From Macrobrachium rosenbergii (Eukaryota > Arthropoda > Malacostraca > Decapoda > Palaemonidae), in NCBI RefSeq assembly GCF_040412425.1, contig NC_089767.1, forward strand, positions 4,186,948 through 4,250,947: 64,000 nt of DNA, given 5' to 3'. The translations under genes and the position numbers were made by a program. A model generated the notes under the pieces. The model saw only the letters and a list, made by a program, of their open reading frames with translations. It had not been told where the DNA came from and ran no database searches. Of the stretch, positions 54,105-64,000 are shown in pieces; the stretch's first letter is position 1, and each line of letters opens with the position of its first letter.

Positions 54105-54718
54105 GCAGGTGAAAAAGTTGCATTAAGAAGCAAAGGCCAAGCGCTGGGACCTATGAAGTCATTCAGCGCTGAAACGGAAACTAACAGAAAAAAGGTTTGA
54201 AAGGTGTAACAGGAGGAAAACCTCGTAGTTGCACTATAAACACTTGTTAGGAGAAGGTGTAAAGTAAGATGGAAGAAAGAGAATATGAACGGAAGTACAG
54301 TAAAAGGAATGAAAGGGAGGGAGGGGGGGGTAGTTCCTCACTGGCCGGGTTGGTGTCGTTCTCGGCAAGCACTACGCTGGGCCCACGTTCGATTCTCCGA
54401 CCGGTCAGTGAAGAATTAGAGAAATTTATTTCTGGTGATAGAAATTCATTTCTCGTTATAATGTGGTTCGGATTCTACAATAAGCTGTAGGTCCCGCTGC
54501 TAGGTTAAAATATGATATACTTGACTTTGCAACTAGAGGCTGAAGGGACCCTACAAAGAACTCTAAGTAATGCCTACATTGCACCGCGTGAGGTGCACTG
54601 ACACCACTATCCCCCTATGGGAGGGGAGTTGGAGTGGTTGGACAGCAAAAGACCTAGAATATGTAGGAGACGAAGCACGAGGATCTAAAGGTGAAACAGT
54701 TGAACTGAGAAGTAAATA

Positions 54719-54720
<2 letters not shown>
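54105..54720 (+). mobile_element. Cassette 1: family A with SINE-1 inside
   Basis: Family A starts at AAGGCCAAGCGCTGGGACCT (54132) and is interrupted after AATGAAAGGGAGGG by SINE-1 (54338-54525). The SINE head is CTCACTGGCCGGGTTGGTGT with CTGGCCGG and CCGGTCAG pairing as an acceptor-like stem, B box GTTCGATTCTC at 54387, and an internally deleted body. Family A resumes TTGCAACTAGAGGCTGAAGG and ends CCCCCTATGGGAG, TTGGAGTGGTTGGACAGCAA. The same composite recurs at 57.53 kb. Confidence 0.92.
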
Positions 54721-54722
<2 letters not shown>

Positions 54723-54774
<52 letters not shown>

Positions 54775-55050
54775 AATCATCTTATTACAGTTCTTGCCTC
54801 TCGACTGAGAGATACATAATAGAAGTTACCAAGGGACATTTTCAGGCTGTGGTCAGAGGCAGAAGTTGCCCAGTTTCACTGGCCACGGAGGTGGGGGGTT
54901 CATTACCAGAACCATTAAATGATCCTCCATTACGTGAAGAGCAACTAGAGTAAAGCGTGTAGAATCGATAAAAAGAATCTTGAGAGAAATAAATACACCG
55001 TGAGGCTAAGAGAGAGGCCTTTTTAACCACTGCCAAAATTCCTTTAAGGA

Positions 55051-55113
<63 letters not shown>

Positions 55114-55163
55114 AGAAATAAAATGAAGCACGAAGATCTACAGGTGAAAAAGTTGCATTAAAA
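54723..55163. repeat. GA-linked satellite, L segment copy 1
   Basis: After (GA)n (54723-54770) comes a different, about 270-bp segment: TTGCAATCATCTTATTACAG, TTCTTGCCTCTCGACTGAGA, AAGTTGCCCAGTTTCACTGG, CGTGAAGAGCAACTAGAGTA and ACTGCCAAAATTCCTTTAAG, then (GA)n again and a satellite spacer. It is repeated at 55.48 kb and in part at 58.21 kb. Confidence 0.93.
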
Positions 55164-55183
55164 GCAACGCTTGGAGAGGTTGA

Positions 55184-55238
<55 letters not shown>

Positions 55239-55292
55239 AGGAAATGATGCACGAGGATCTACAGGTGGAAGAGTTGCACTAAGAAGCAACAC

Positions 55293-55352
<60 letters not shown>

Positions 55353-55417
55353 AGGAATGAAGCACGAGGATCTACAGGTGGAAGAGTTGCACTAAGAAGC
55401 AACGCTTGGAGAGGTTG

Positions 55418-55481
<64 letters not shown>

Positions 55482-55751
55482 AATCATCTTATTACAGTTC
55501 TTGCCTCTCGACTGAGAGATACATAATAGAAGTTACCAGGGACATTTTCAGGCTGTGGTCGGAGGCAGAAGTTGCCCAGTTTCACTGGCCACGGAGGTGG
55601 GGGTTCATTACCAGAACCATTAAATGATCCTCCATTACGTGAAGAGCAACTAGAGTAAAGCGTGTAGAATCGATAAAAGAATCTTGAGAGAAATAAATAC
55701 ACCGTGAGGCTAAGAGAGGCCTTTTAACCACTGCCAAAATTCCTTTAAGGA

Positions 55752-55796
<45 letters not shown>

Positions 55797-55864
55797 AATA
55801 AAATGAAGCACGAAGATCTACAGGTGAAAAAGTTGCATTAAGAAGCAACGCTTGGAGAGGTTGA

Positions 55865-55915
<51 letters not shown>

Positions 55916-55967
55916 AGGAAATGATGCACAGGATCTACAGGTGGAAGAGTTGCACTAAAAGCAACAC

Positions 55968-56021
<54 letters not shown>

Positions 56022-56091
56022 TGAGGAGAATTAGAATGAAGCACGATCTACAGGTGGAAGAGTTGCACTAGAACAACAGGTGGAGAGGTTG

Positions 56092-56165
<74 letters not shown>

Positions 56166-56233
56166 AATAAAATGAAGCACGAAGATCTACAGGTGAAAAA
56201 GTTGCATTAAGAAGCAACGCTTGGAGAGGTTGA

Positions 56234-56294
<61 letters not shown>

Positions 56295-56357
56295 AGGAAA
56301 TGATGCACGAGGATCTACAGGTGGAAGAGTTGCACTAAAAGCAACACTGGAGAGGTT

Positions 56358-56434
<77 letters not shown>

Positions 56435-56497
56435 AGAAATGATGCACGAGGATCTACAGGTGAAAGAGTTGCACTAAGAAGCAACACTGGAGGTTGA

Positions 56498-56556
<59 letters not shown>

Positions 56557-56610
56557 AGGAATGAAGCTTGAGGATCTACAGGTGGAAGAGTTGCACTAAG
56601 AAGCAACGCT

Positions 56611-56675
<65 letters not shown>

Positions 56676-56752
56676 AATAAAATGTAGCACGAAGATCTAC
56701 AGGTGAAAAAGTTGCATTAAAAGCAACGCTTGGAGAGGTTGAACACACACAC

Positions 56753-56809
<57 letters not shown>

Positions 56810-56868
56810 ATATAGGAAATGATGCACGAGGATCTACAGGTGAAAGAGTTGCACTAAGAAGCAACGCT

Positions 56869-56941
<73 letters not shown>

Positions 56942-57007
56942 AAGGAAATGAAGCACGAGGATCTACAGGTGAAAGAGTTGCACTAAGAAGCAACACTGGA
57001 GAGGTTG

Positions 57008-57044
<37 letters not shown>

Positions 57045-57111
57045 GAAATGATGCACGAGGATCTACAGGTGAAAGAGTTGCACTAAGAAGCAACGCTTGG
57101 AGAGGTTGAAC

Positions 57112-57163
<52 letters not shown>

Positions 57164-57230
57164 GGAAATGATGCACGAGGATCTACAGGTGAAAGAGTTG
57201 CACTAAGAACAACGCTTGGAGAGGTTGAAC

Positions 57231-57287
<57 letters not shown>

Positions 57288-57349
57288 AGAATGGAGCACG
57301 AAGATCTACAGGTGAAAAAGTTGCCTAAGAAGCAACACTGGAGAGGTTG

Positions 57350-57401
<52 letters not shown>

Positions 57402-57462
57402 AAATGAAGCACGAGGATCTACAGGTGAAAAAGTTGCACTAAAAGCAACACTGGAGAGGTTG

Positions 57463-57516
<54 letters not shown>

Positions 57517-57525
57517 CACGAGGAC
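55164..57525. repeat. GA-linked satellite, block 2 (about 17 units and L segment copy 2)
   Basis: The spacer with GATCTACAGGTG(A/G)AAGAGTTGC occurs at about 55256, 55370, 55816, 55933, 56047, 56186, 56310, 56452, 56574, 56696, 56836, 56960, 57060, 57180, 57304 and 57417. L segment copy 2 lies at 55478-55755. Spacer variants (GGTGGAAGAGTT versus GGTGAAAAAGTT; (CA)n before GA) repeat in the order seen at 55.14-55.40 kb, showing duplication of multi-unit blocks. Confidence 0.94.
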
Positions 57526-58173
57526 CTACAGGTGAAAAAGTTGCATTAAGAAGCAAAGGCCAAGCGCTGGGACCTACGAGGTCATTCAGCGCTGAAACGG
57601 AAACTAACAGAAAAAAGGTTTGAAAGGTGTAACACCATAAACAGTTGTTATGAGAAGGTGTAAAGTAAGATGGAAGAAAGAGAATATGAACGGAAGTACA
57701 GTAAAAGGAATGAAAGGGAGGGGGGGTTGTTCCTCACTGGCCGGGTTGGTATCGTTCTCGGCAAGCACTATGCTGGGCCCACGTTCGATTCTCCGACCGG
57801 TCAGTGAAGAATTAGAGAAATTTATTTCTGGTGACAGAAATTCATTTCTCGTTATAATGTGGTTCGGATTCTACAATAAGCTGTAGGTCCTGCTGCTAGG
57901 TTAAAATATGATATACTTGACTTTGCAACTAGAGGCTGAAGGGACCCTACAAAGAACTCTAAGTAATGCCTACATTGCACCGCGTGAGGTGCACTGACAC
58001 CACTATCCCCTATGGGAGGGGAGTTGGAGTGGTTGGACAGCAAAAGACCTAGAATATGTAGGAGACGAAGTACGAGGATCTTGGGAGGTTGAAACAGTTG
58101 GACAGCAAAAGACCTAGAATATGTAGGAGACTACGAGGATCTAAAGGTGAAACAGTTGAACTGAGAGTAAATA

Positions 58174-58215
<42 letters not shown>

Positions 58216-58262
58216 AATCATCTTATTACAGTTCTTGCCTCTCGACTGAGAGATACAAAATA
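57526..58262 (+). mobile_element. Cassette 2: duplicate of 54105-54840
   Basis: Same order as cassette 1: satellite spacer, family A left half (GGCCAAGCGCTGGGACCTAC), SINE-1 (57728-57915), family A right half, TTGGAGTGGTTGGACAGCAA, (GA)n (58178-58214) and the start of the L segment (CAATCATCTTATTACAGTTC). It carries a 20-bp deletion (GAGGAAAACCTCGTAGTTGC region missing) and a small local duplication near 58080-58140. Confidence 0.93.
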
Positions 58263-58690
58263 GATAGGTATTTAAATCACACTGATGAAATTATGTTCAA
58301 TTATAACCTAGCGAGCTGAAAGGCAACTTCCCAGTCCAACGGTTCACGACAGAGCAATGTCAAATCAAAGACTAATGGCTCCACCTTTCACGCAGGAAAC
58401 AGGACATTTCCCACCCTGTGGAATGTTATTCATCATAACCTCTGTTCCCCTTAGAGGGGGCGAGCACATGAAACACGGTCAGTCATACAGGTCTATGCGA
58501 TGTTAAACAAACAGTTAAAGAACATTAATGGTTTTTATTACGTGGACAATTTACGAACACACATGATCCGTACTGCGCAAGTGACGAGAGCGGCTGAATT
58601 GGGAGTTGGAAGAAGACGGTCTGTCTAAACGTAGTTTATGACTGACAAGCTATCGTTTCTATACGGAATAAATATATGGATAAACAGTGC
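58263..58690. other. Unique sequence, no feature seen
   Basis: No repeat or credible gene. Confidence 0.45.
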
Positions 58691-58691
<1 letters not shown>

Positions 58692-58788
<97 letters not shown>

Positions 58789-58910
58789 GTGTGTGTATAT
58801 ATATGGATACACAGTTAAATATTATATATATACAGTATATATATAAATTTATATATATCTATATAATTATTTATATATATACAGTACAAACACATATATA
58901 TCTACATACA
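58692..58910. repeat. (TA)n, (GT)n microsatellite cluster
   Basis: TA at 58692-58755, GT at 58757-58796, then degenerate TATATA/CAGTATA. 58911-59310 is unique with CA-rich short runs. Confidence 0.94.
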
Positions 58911-59310
58911 TGTATATCTATGTATGCACGCAAGCAGACTAAATCGCACACACACAGCCTGTCGAATCTCACGCACACAATCATAAGCTCCTGACACGCA
59001 CAGGCAAGCATGCACGCAACAACAGTCCACTGAAGGAAATAACGCATCGCTAAAAGCATCAAGGGAACCGTTACTGTATAACACCGGTCACTCCACCTCC
59101 AATGACTCTCCACGTGGGTAATAATCGAATCCATCAACCTGGATTCGAACGTCTTTTTTTATCGTGGGTGGCGGCGCGTCTAGCGATGGGGAACACAAAC
59201 TTACAGTTTCTTTTGAACTGAAAATTTTGTTTCTATATTTTGAAACCAAACTTTCTCTTTTTCTAAAGGCAAACCAAGGGGCAGAGTCTGCTTGCTTCGT
59301 CTGTTGTGGT

Positions 59311-59610
59311 CGCGTAGTGGAACGGAAAGTAGAATTTAGGCTAAAAGCCTAGCGCTGGGACCTATGGGGTCATTCAGTGCTGAAACGGAAATTGGGAGTA
59401 GAAAGGTTTGAAAGGTGAAGAAAACCTCAAAGCAGTTGCACTATGAAACAAATGTTAAGAGAGGTTGGATAGCAAGAGAATATGAATGGAACTACAGTAA
59501 AAGGACTGAAAGGAATTGCAGCTAGGGACCGAAGGAACGCTGCAATGAACCTTAAGCAACGCCTACAGTGCACCGCATGAGGTGTACTGACGGCACTATC
59601 CCCCTTACGG
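59311..59610 (+). mobile_element. Family A repeat, near full length
   Basis: AGAATTTAGGCTAAAAGCCT, AGCGCTGGGACCTATGGGG, AAACCTCAAAGCAGTTGCAC, TTGCAGCTAGGGACCGAAGG, CTACAGTGCACCGCATGAGG and CCCCCTTACGGGGC. 59611-60080 after it is unique with a T-run at 59807. Confidence 0.92.
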
Positions 59611-60083
59611 GGCCCCCTTCATAATGTCCTCGTGCAAATGTTGCACCTCTCCCTCCACAATCTCGAAAGCTAAAACGTTCACTTCAAGGCAATTTTTCTT
59701 GTGCGGTAAAACAAATAATTAGTTTTTATGATATATTCAGCGAAACCTACACTGCCTCGTCCGTGTGATTTCTTCCTCAATCTTCTCCTTCCGGCGTTGT
59801 CCATTTTTTTTTTTTAAGGAAGGACAGCAGGCTTTCCATCCAGTCGACCTTTACGTCAAATAAGCCCGCAAAATGTTGTTCTCTAAGGGGCCACAAGAAC
59901 GTCGTTTCTCATTATGAAATATCTTGTTCCATCGCAGATAACAGCTATACAAAGCAGGCTGTTAAGGACGTTTGAATATTTCATATATATTAATAGTAAA
60001 CAATGGCTTATTGGTCATATTTGCATGAAAGCTACGTCAATTTAGGTGCGTCCTCACTACAGAAAATCACGTCACAAACACGC

Positions 60084-60224
60084 GTATATATATCAAAGAC
60101 AAGTTGAAAACAAGTCAATGACCGTAATTGTAGCGCAAATCTTGACGAATGCTGAGCAGTCTTTAGGGAAGCACTGGTTATGGCTGCAAATAAGTTGTTA
60201 ACTTCTATACAAGTTGTTTGAGAC
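60084..60224. mobile_element. M2 inverted-repeat element, diverged copy
   Basis: ATATATATCAAAGACAAGTT, GAAAACAAGTCAATGACCG at the left and TATACAAGTTGTTTGAGAC at the right resemble the M2 ends at 61.39-61.53 kb, with decay. Confidence 0.4.
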
Positions 60225-60239
60225 GTTTGTGCGAAAAGT

Positions 60240-60478
60240 TTTCGATGGAAAACTGCAGTATCTGTAACATTTTCGAAATTGAGATATGCCACCTATCGGG
60301 CTCGCGAAACACTAATACGCAAGTCACTGCAGTTTCAAAACGATTCTTCAATGCTTTATTTAGGGGGTCCCTTTTGCAGTATCTGCAAAATCAGTAGTGA
60401 GGCAAGGGAGTATCTACCGTTCTTCTCAACTTTGTATTGTTGCAGATACTGCAGTCTTCCATTTTAGGGCAGTATTTA
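60240..60478. mobile_element. M1 inverted-repeat element, copy 2 (reverse of copy 1)
   Basis: CGATGGAAAACTGCAGTATC at the left and GATACTGCAGTCTTCCATTT at the right; inside GAGATATGCCACCTATCGGG, AAGTCACTGCAGTTTCAAAA and TTGCAGTATCTGCAAAATCA. It aligns over its full length with the reverse complement of 43934-44169. Confidence 0.75.
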
Positions 60479-60985
60479 TGACGTGTTTCCTTAATAATTC
60501 TCAGTTCAGTCTTCAGAGACGTATATGCATGACAAACAAGAGGCTTCAAAACTAATTTGTAAATCACTTTACAGTTTTCAATTCAGATAACTTAATTACT
60601 GTACTGCTGTAATGCACTTCAAAACCACACTCGATCTTCAATCACCGAAGTCGGTTACATCAGCGAAAAAATAAAATACAAACGACGATTAGACGTTAGG
60701 AAAAAGAATGCAGGAGGAGGGATGACAGATTGGAAACCAATCTTCAGTTCCTTGGTCCGTGTACTACGGCGTTTCCTGAAGCTCAGCGTAAAAAAATATT
60801 CCACACCCTATCACCTGGCTATCCGTCGCCTCTTCGGGGAATAAAAGGAAAAAAAGGGGAAAAAAAAGGATCACCGATCGCGTGTGATGGAGCAATTTGT
60901 CACGTGACTGTGGCTGTTTCCATCGTTTGCAGGGGACGCATACCATCACGCTAGGCAGAGGCAGACGCAAGCAGATCCACAGTTT
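60479..60985. other. Unique sequence, no feature seen
   Basis: A-rich tract AAAAAAGGGGAAAAAAAAG at about 60850; short frames only. Confidence 0.4.
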
Positions 60986-61332
60986 TCTGTACAGCATATA
61001 ATCAAGGACACCGAATATAGATCTATCTTTAGGTGGTCTCGGTATAATGCTGTATTGAGCCGCGGCCCATGAAACTCTCAGCCCGCCGTTGTGGCCTGTC
61101 CTATATAGTTGCCAGAAGCACGATTATGGCTAACTTTAACCTTAAATAAAATAGAAACTACTGAGGCTAGAGGGCTGCAATTTGGTATGTTTGATGACTG
61201 GAGGGCGGATGATCAACATACCAATTTGCAGCCCTCTAGCCTCAGCAGTTTTTAAGATCTCAGGGCGCATAAGAAAAGTGCGGATGGACAGACAAAGCCG
61301 TCTCAATATTTTCTTTTACAGAAAACTAAAAA
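60981..61332 (+). mobile_element. Family B repeat, 5' truncated
   Basis: Begins at CAGTTTTCTGTACAGCATAT (hairpin 1 missing), with CACCGAATATAGATC/CTTTAGGTGG stem decayed and the long hairpin CTACTGAGGCTAGAGGGCTG / CAGCCCTCTAGCCTCAGCAG. It ends TTTTCTTTTACAGAAAACTA. Confidence 0.9.
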
Positions 61333-61389
61333 TATTGGTCTCAGAGTGCGTCCACATGTCATCAACACACGTCGCCACCTCATCGCATA

Positions 61390-61634
<245 letters not shown>

Positions 61635-62008
61635 AACTGAATCACGAAAATATGGAACGTGATGTATATGTTATGTAAAGGACTATAAGTCGAAAGGCCT
61701 TGCAGCACTCCATTGTTTCTCTTTATTCCGTGGATTTTGTCTTTATTTATATATATAAAACTGTATCGACTAACAGGTGTATAACTGTTTGGCTTAAAAA
61801 AAAAAAAGGCGCCTTGCTGGGTTCAGTGGTCAAGGACTGGCCAATAGTTTCATTAAATCTTTTAGGATCAAAATTGAGAATATAACTGTGACTTCTGTTG
61901 AAACGCCGAAGCAGATTAGTGCTGAACGTGACGGGGAAGTGAGACTATCGACATTTAATGGCATTGATAATGATTAAGTTATTAGGGTACAAGAAACGAA
62001 CTGAGCAA

Positions 62009-62172
62009 ATTGAATGGAATGCAGAGTTTAGGCCAAAGGCCAAGCACTGGGACCTATGAGATCATTCAGCGCTGGAAAGGAAACTGAAAGGTGTAACATT
62101 AGAAAAACCTCACAGTTGCGCTGTGAAATAACTGTTAGGGGAGGGTGGATAGCAAGATGAAAGATAAAATGA
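62009..62172 (+). mobile_element. Family A repeat, left half
   Basis: AATGGAATGCAGAGTTTAGG, CCAAAGGCCAAGCACTGGGA, GAGATCATTCAGCGCTGG and GGGAGGGTGGATAGCAAGAT. It stops before the GCAGCTAGGGGCC block and abuts the CR1-like relic. Confidence 0.9.
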
Positions 62173-62259
62173 AGGAACTGATCAAATGATCTGATACTAA
62201 TATCTGAATTTGCCATTGCAGAATATTTTCCATGCCTTATTGTCTGAGATAGTGGTAAT

Positions 62260-62604
62260 TATTAAACGAGTTTTGAAAAAAGCACTAGGTTATCAAAACT
62301 CAAGGCCAATCAGTCATTCACGTCCAAAATTACAGAAAATGATTCTAGAACAAAGCTATTCACCCGGAAAGAGTAAATGCTTGACCGGATACTCAGTCAG
62401 CTTATAGGCAATTATTGTTCACGCTCTGCTGTAAATTACCTATTGAATATGATGGATGAACCTAGATGTGGTGTACCCTGGTTTTACTTGATCTTAGTGC
62501 GGCTTTTGATACAGTTATGCATGAACTACTTCCAGGTGACTGAAGATTCCACTGGGAAGTGTTGTTGATGCCTCTGGGTGTTATTTGGAAAACGACTTGC
62601 TGAA
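62260..62604 (+). pseudogene. CR1-like reverse transcriptase relic, N-terminal part
   Basis: Three frames give consecutive pieces of a non-LTR reverse transcriptase. NSRPISHSRPKLQKMILEQ (RPIS motif region) comes first, then DTQSAYR, then SAVNYLLNMMDEPRCGV. The fingers/palm motif A follows: LLDLSAAFDTVMHELL at 62484-62531, with the catalytic Asp of F-D present. Downstream, ASGCYLEND fits the segment before motif B. At least two frameshifts separate these pieces, so it is a dead copy. In active elements this enzyme copies element RNA into DNA at a nicked target. Family A lies immediately upstream. CR1/jockey-group membership is inferred from motif wording. Confidence 0.8.
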
Positions 62605-63411
62605 CACAAAGCCTTGTAGACAGACTGGAAACTCATCCTTGTAGACAGACTGGAAACGCATCCTTGTAGACAGACTGGAAACTCATCCTTGTAGACAGAC
62701 TGGAAGCGCATCCTTGTAGACAGACTGGAAACTCATCCTTGTAGACAGATTGAAAACACATCCTTGAGACAGACTGGATGAACCTTGTAGACAGACTGGA
62801 AACTCATCCTTGTTTTAGACTGAAAACGCATCCTTGTAGACAAACTGAAACGCATCCTTGAGACAGACTGGAAACTCATCCTTGTAGACAGACTGGAAAT
62901 GCATCCTTGATTCCAGACTGAAAAGCATCCTTGTAGACAGACTGGAAATGCATCCTTGTAGACAGACTGGAAGCGCATCCTTGTAGACAGACTGGAAGCG
63001 CATCCTTGTAGACAGACTGGAAACGCATCCTTGTAGACAGACTGGAAACTCATCCTTGTAGACAGACTGGAAACGCATCCTTGTAGACAGACTGGAAATG
63101 CATCCTTGTAGACAGACTGGAAGTGCATCCTTGTAGACAGACTGGAAACTCATCCTTGTAGACAGACTGGAAACACACCCTTGTAGACAGACTGGAAACG
63201 CATCCTTGTAGACAGACTGGAAACTCATCCTTGTCGAGAGACTGGAAACGCATCCTTGTAGACAGACTGGAAACGCATCCTTGTAGACAGACTGGAAACT
63301 CATCCTCATAGACAGACTGGAAGCGCATCCTTGTAGACAGACTGGAAGCGCATCCTTGTAGACAGACTGGAAACTCATCCTTGTAGACAGACTGGAAACT
63401 CATATTCATCT
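62605..63411. repeat. 25-bp minisatellite inside the reverse transcriptase relic, about 32 copies
   Basis: Unit GTAGACAGACTGGAAACGCA plus TCCTT, with the alternating variants AACTC, AACGC, AAGCG and AAATG before ATCC. A few units are shortened or altered between 62755 and 62930 (TTGAGACAG, GTTTTAGAC, GATTCCAGAC). Three minus-strand frames stay open because the unit lacks stops in that direction and 3 x 25 bp gives a 25-residue period. These frames are not genes. Confidence 0.95.
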
Positions 63412-64000
63412 TTTGGAACATTCAGCAGACGAGTACCTCAGGGAGGGGAGCTAGTCCCAATCTGTTTTGTCTATACAACATACGACAACGGTTCGAGTTC
63501 AAGTAATGGGTGAATGAAACCCACTTTTATTTCACATACGACATCGAATATACAAACGACAAACTAAATAATGTTCTTACCAGTGTCAGGGAATGGATGA
63601 CGATTGATTAAGACTTAATGAATATAAAACTTAAGAATATTCATATTTCTGAAAAAATTCCATGCTGTTGGACTTAATTTATCTCTAGGTACTCATATCA
63701 GTAATGTTGTAAGGGCTATTGGACATCATCTGAAACATACTGCCATGTTGAAAATATCTCGATTGGTGTTCTGTTAAGAAAATTATTATTTATTGTCTCA
63801 AGTCATCTTGACTGGTGTTCTGTTAAGAATTATTTATTGTCTCTGTCATATAATATTTTGATTGGTGTTCTGTTAAGAAAATTGTGATTTATTGTCTAGG
63901 TAATATAGTGGACCACTACAATTCTCTTATTATAATCTACTAAGATACAACTCAGGAAGCTGCAAAATATACTAAATACTGTGTTAAGAACAAGATTGTT
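63412..64000 (+). pseudogene. CR1-like reverse transcriptase relic, C-terminal part (runs off window)
   Basis: Continues where the N-terminal part stopped. RVPQGGELVPICFVYTT matches motif B (VPQGS-LGP). VNETHFYFTYDIEYTNDK followed by LNNVLTSVREWM sits at the motif C region but has lost the catalytic Asp-Asp. LSLGTHISNVVRAIGHHLKH with TAMLK matches the thumb-side segment before the C terminus. ILNTVLRTRL at the window edge fits a later conserved segment. A stretch of about 50 bp (GATTGGTGTTCTGTTAAGAA core) is tandemly tripled at 63754-63905. Stops and frameshifts are numerous. Confidence 0.8.

Noticed and set aside
62605..63411. CRISPR-like appearance of regularly spaced 25-bp repeats
   Set aside because: The repeats are directly contiguous with no spacers, no cas genes are present, and the context is eukaryotic.
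62733..63421. Open frames of 120-190 codons on the minus strand (FQSVYKDAFPVCLQG-like repeats)
   Set aside because: They are translations of the 25-bp minisatellite, open in all three minus frames, and lie inside a reverse transcriptase relic on the other strand.

Overview
The window looks like non-genic nuclear DNA of a decapod crustacean. The evidence is the extreme density of long (CT/GA)n, (TA)n and (AAT/ATT)n arrays, several tRNA-headed SINE families, arthropod-type CCTAA/TTAGG pentamers, and two interspersed families present in roughly 14 to 18 copies each. From memory these families resemble repeats of caridean prawns (Macrobrachium/Palaemon type); that placement is inference. I found no convincing host gene, rRNA, functional tRNA gene or CRISPR array. 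Almost every long open frame is a translated simple repeat.

The identifiable coding relics all belong to non-LTR retrotransposons. At 8.6-9.1 kb (minus) lies the C-terminal restriction-like endonuclease of an R4/Dong-type element, set among TAA/ATT repeats. At 39.5-39.7 kb (plus) is the C-terminal end of a CR1-like reverse transcriptase. At 62.2-64.0 kb (plus) is a decayed CR1-like reverse transcriptase split by about 32 copies of a 25-bp minisatellite; it runs off the window end.

Non-autonomous elements fill much of the rest. Family A (about 300 bp, core GCGCTGGGACCTATGAGG) has about 18 copies. Family B (about 400-480 bp) has about 14 copies and carries a chain of hairpins. SINE-1 to SINE-4 have tRNA-like heads, and SINE-2 shares its 3' tail with (AAT)n-tailed LINE ends. 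There are also a hAT-like element, two small inverted-repeat families (M1, M2) and four large foldback palindromes. Nested insertions give a relative order: family B entered family A at 9.9-10.6 kb, and SINE-1 entered family A before the pair was duplicated at 54.1 and 57.5 kb.

Layout: 0-7.3 kb holds A, B, hAT-like, telomere-like and palindrome elements. 7.3-16.9 kb holds the R4/Dong relic, nested A/B, and GA and GGA tracts. 17-25.4 kb is dominated by TA and CT/GA arrays and composite satellites. 25.5-35.5 kb holds many A and B copies, a G-rich satellite and an expanded 15-mer inside family B. 35.6-38.3 kb has an inverted duplication and AAT arrays. 39-49.6 kb has a LINE end, three minisatellites, MITE-like elements and SINEs. 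49.9-53.3 kb is sparse. 53.6-58.3 kb is a large GA-linked satellite with duplicated cassettes. 58.3-64 kb holds A, B and M copies and the CR1-like relic. Coordinates of repeat edges are read by eye and are generally good to about 5-20 bp.
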